64,000 nt of DNA, from positions 930,001 to 994,000 of the forward strand of contig NZ_CP109190.1 of NCBI RefSeq assembly GCF_041438805.1, given 5' to 3'. How positions within the stretch are numbered: position 1 is the first letter of the stretch; every line of letters begins with the position of its first letter. A model generated the notes under the pieces. That model saw only the letters and a list, made by a program, of their open reading frames with translations. It searched no databases and was not told where the DNA came from. The DNA comes from Streptomyces sp. NBC_01707 (GTDB taxonomy: Bacteria > Actinomycetota > Actinomycetes > Streptomycetales > Streptomycetaceae). Positions 63,656-64,000 of the stretch are shown piece after piece. The position numbers and the translations under genes are program-made.

Positions 63656-63778
63656 GGGGCGAGGGCCGGGCGGCCCGCTTGAGAGGTCTTCGCGCTGGTT
63701 CCCACGCGACAGACCGGACTGCCTCGGCCCCTCATCAAGCCACGTTCCCGGACAGTTTGGTCTTGCACAGTGCTCATG

Positions 63779-63816
63779 CATGGTGCCTGCCGCACGTACG
63801 TGCGGCAGGCACCATG
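63779..63816. terminator. Perfect 38-bp palindrome after the hydrophobic-protein gene
   Basis: The 38 bases are their own exact reverse complement, centred on GTAC at 63796-63799. It lies 20 bp beyond the stop of the minus-strand membrane protein gene, the usual place for a loop-poor Streptomyces terminator. Confidence 0.75.
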
Positions 63817-63835
63817 TTGGCGGTGCGTCAGGTGG

Positions 63836-64000
63836 TCACCACCGGTACCAGCGGCGCCTGCCGCCACTGTGGCTGGAGCGCAAAACGAATCCGAGCAGCC
63901 ACAGGACTAGGACAGCGATAGCCACCCACCACAGCACCTTGAGAGCGAAGCCGGCCCCGAAAAGGATCAGAGCGAGCAGCAGAACGAGCAGCAAGGGAAC
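63836..64000 (-). CDS. Small hydrophobic membrane protein (5' partial at window end)
   Basis: The minus frame entering at base 64000 encodes VPLLLVLLLALILFGAGFAL, then KVLWWVAIAVLVLWLLGFVL and RSSHSGGRRRWYRW before TGA 63836-63838. Two adjacent TM helices and a basic, Trp-ended tail are the hallmark of the small hydrophobic proteins (lmo0937-like) common in Streptomyces stress loci. The start codon is not within the window. The 38-bp palindrome follows it. Confidence 0.8.
   Translation of the reverse strand, partial: VPLLLVLLLALILFGAGFALKVLWWVAIAVLVLWLLGFVLRSSHSGGRRRWYRW

Noticed and set aside
1..64000. CRISPR arrays, tRNA or rRNA genes
   Set aside because: No regularly spaced repeats and no cloverleaf or rRNA sequence was seen while reading; an automated tRNA scan was not possible.

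Overview
The window looks like a piece of a Streptomyces genome. Base composition is very GC-rich, GTG starts and GTGA/ATGA stop-start overlaps are frequent, and the gene content fits the genus: an isorenieratene-type carotenoid cluster with a Rieske gene behind crtB, a Ku protein, a CatR-like Fur regulator, a SpoIIE phosphatase, secreted S8 and M4 peptidases, and small CsbD, hemerythrin and DUF3618-type stress proteins. The density of transposase remnants, truncated genes and frameshifts suggests an accessory region such as a chromosomal arm or a large linear plasmid; that placement is inference. I saw no rRNA, tRNA or CRISPR.

Layout. 0-8 kb: a MarR regulator, an IS5 remnant, a divergent rclR/rclA pair (reactive-chlorine response), a metallo-beta-lactamase-fold protein, and a TetR/quinone-oxidoreductase switch with two identical operators. 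8-17 kb: two large secreted peptidases (S8 and M4) flanking a TrmB/LuxR-type regulator. 17-23 kb: a hypothetical gene, then a scrap zone (IS5, DUF6262, GNAT, IS701, PCD fragments) around an intact Ppx/GppA phosphatase. 23-32 kb: the carotenoid cluster, crtE-crtI-crtB-Rieske on + converging on crtY-crtT-crtU on -. A truncated FAD oxidoreductase sits where further cluster genes would be expected, and no LitR/LitS-like light regulator is present. 32-38 kb: a DUF2231-Rieske membrane protein, Ku, a coiled-coil protein and a DinB protein. 38-42.5 kb: IS630/IS110 remnants, then a second TetR/oxidoreductase module with a three-site operator array. 42.5-46.7 kb: chimeric gene scraps (plasmid-stabilisation-like, hemerythrin, NucA/NucB), an IS256 element and small hypothetical genes.

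46.9-52.9 kb is the most interesting part. A Tn554-like unit of about 4.5 kb (two tyrosine recombinases, a DUF6262/TnpC protein and one passenger gene) is inserted in codon 11/12 of a Tn3-family transposase gene. The two halves rejoin exactly across the unit, so its ends can be defined to within four bases. Its large recombinase carries three identically spaced C-x4-C-x9-C-x2-H motifs at the N-terminus.

53-64 kb: an AAA ATPase/kinase, an integrase scrap, an SDR of the general stress type, a frameshifted FUSC transporter, and a DUF3618 gene whose start region (ribosome-binding site, ATG and first codons) lies on the opposite strand as a roughly 70-bp inversion. Then come a CatR-like Fur protein, a GAF-SpoIIE phosphatase, an IS630 tail, a hemerythrin protein, a short csbD-like gene, an ISL3 scrap, two strong palindromes and the end of a small hydrophobic membrane protein. 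Ku, hemerythrin, CsbD, DUF3618, SDR and CatR-like genes together suggest an osmotic/oxidative stress-response neighbourhood.
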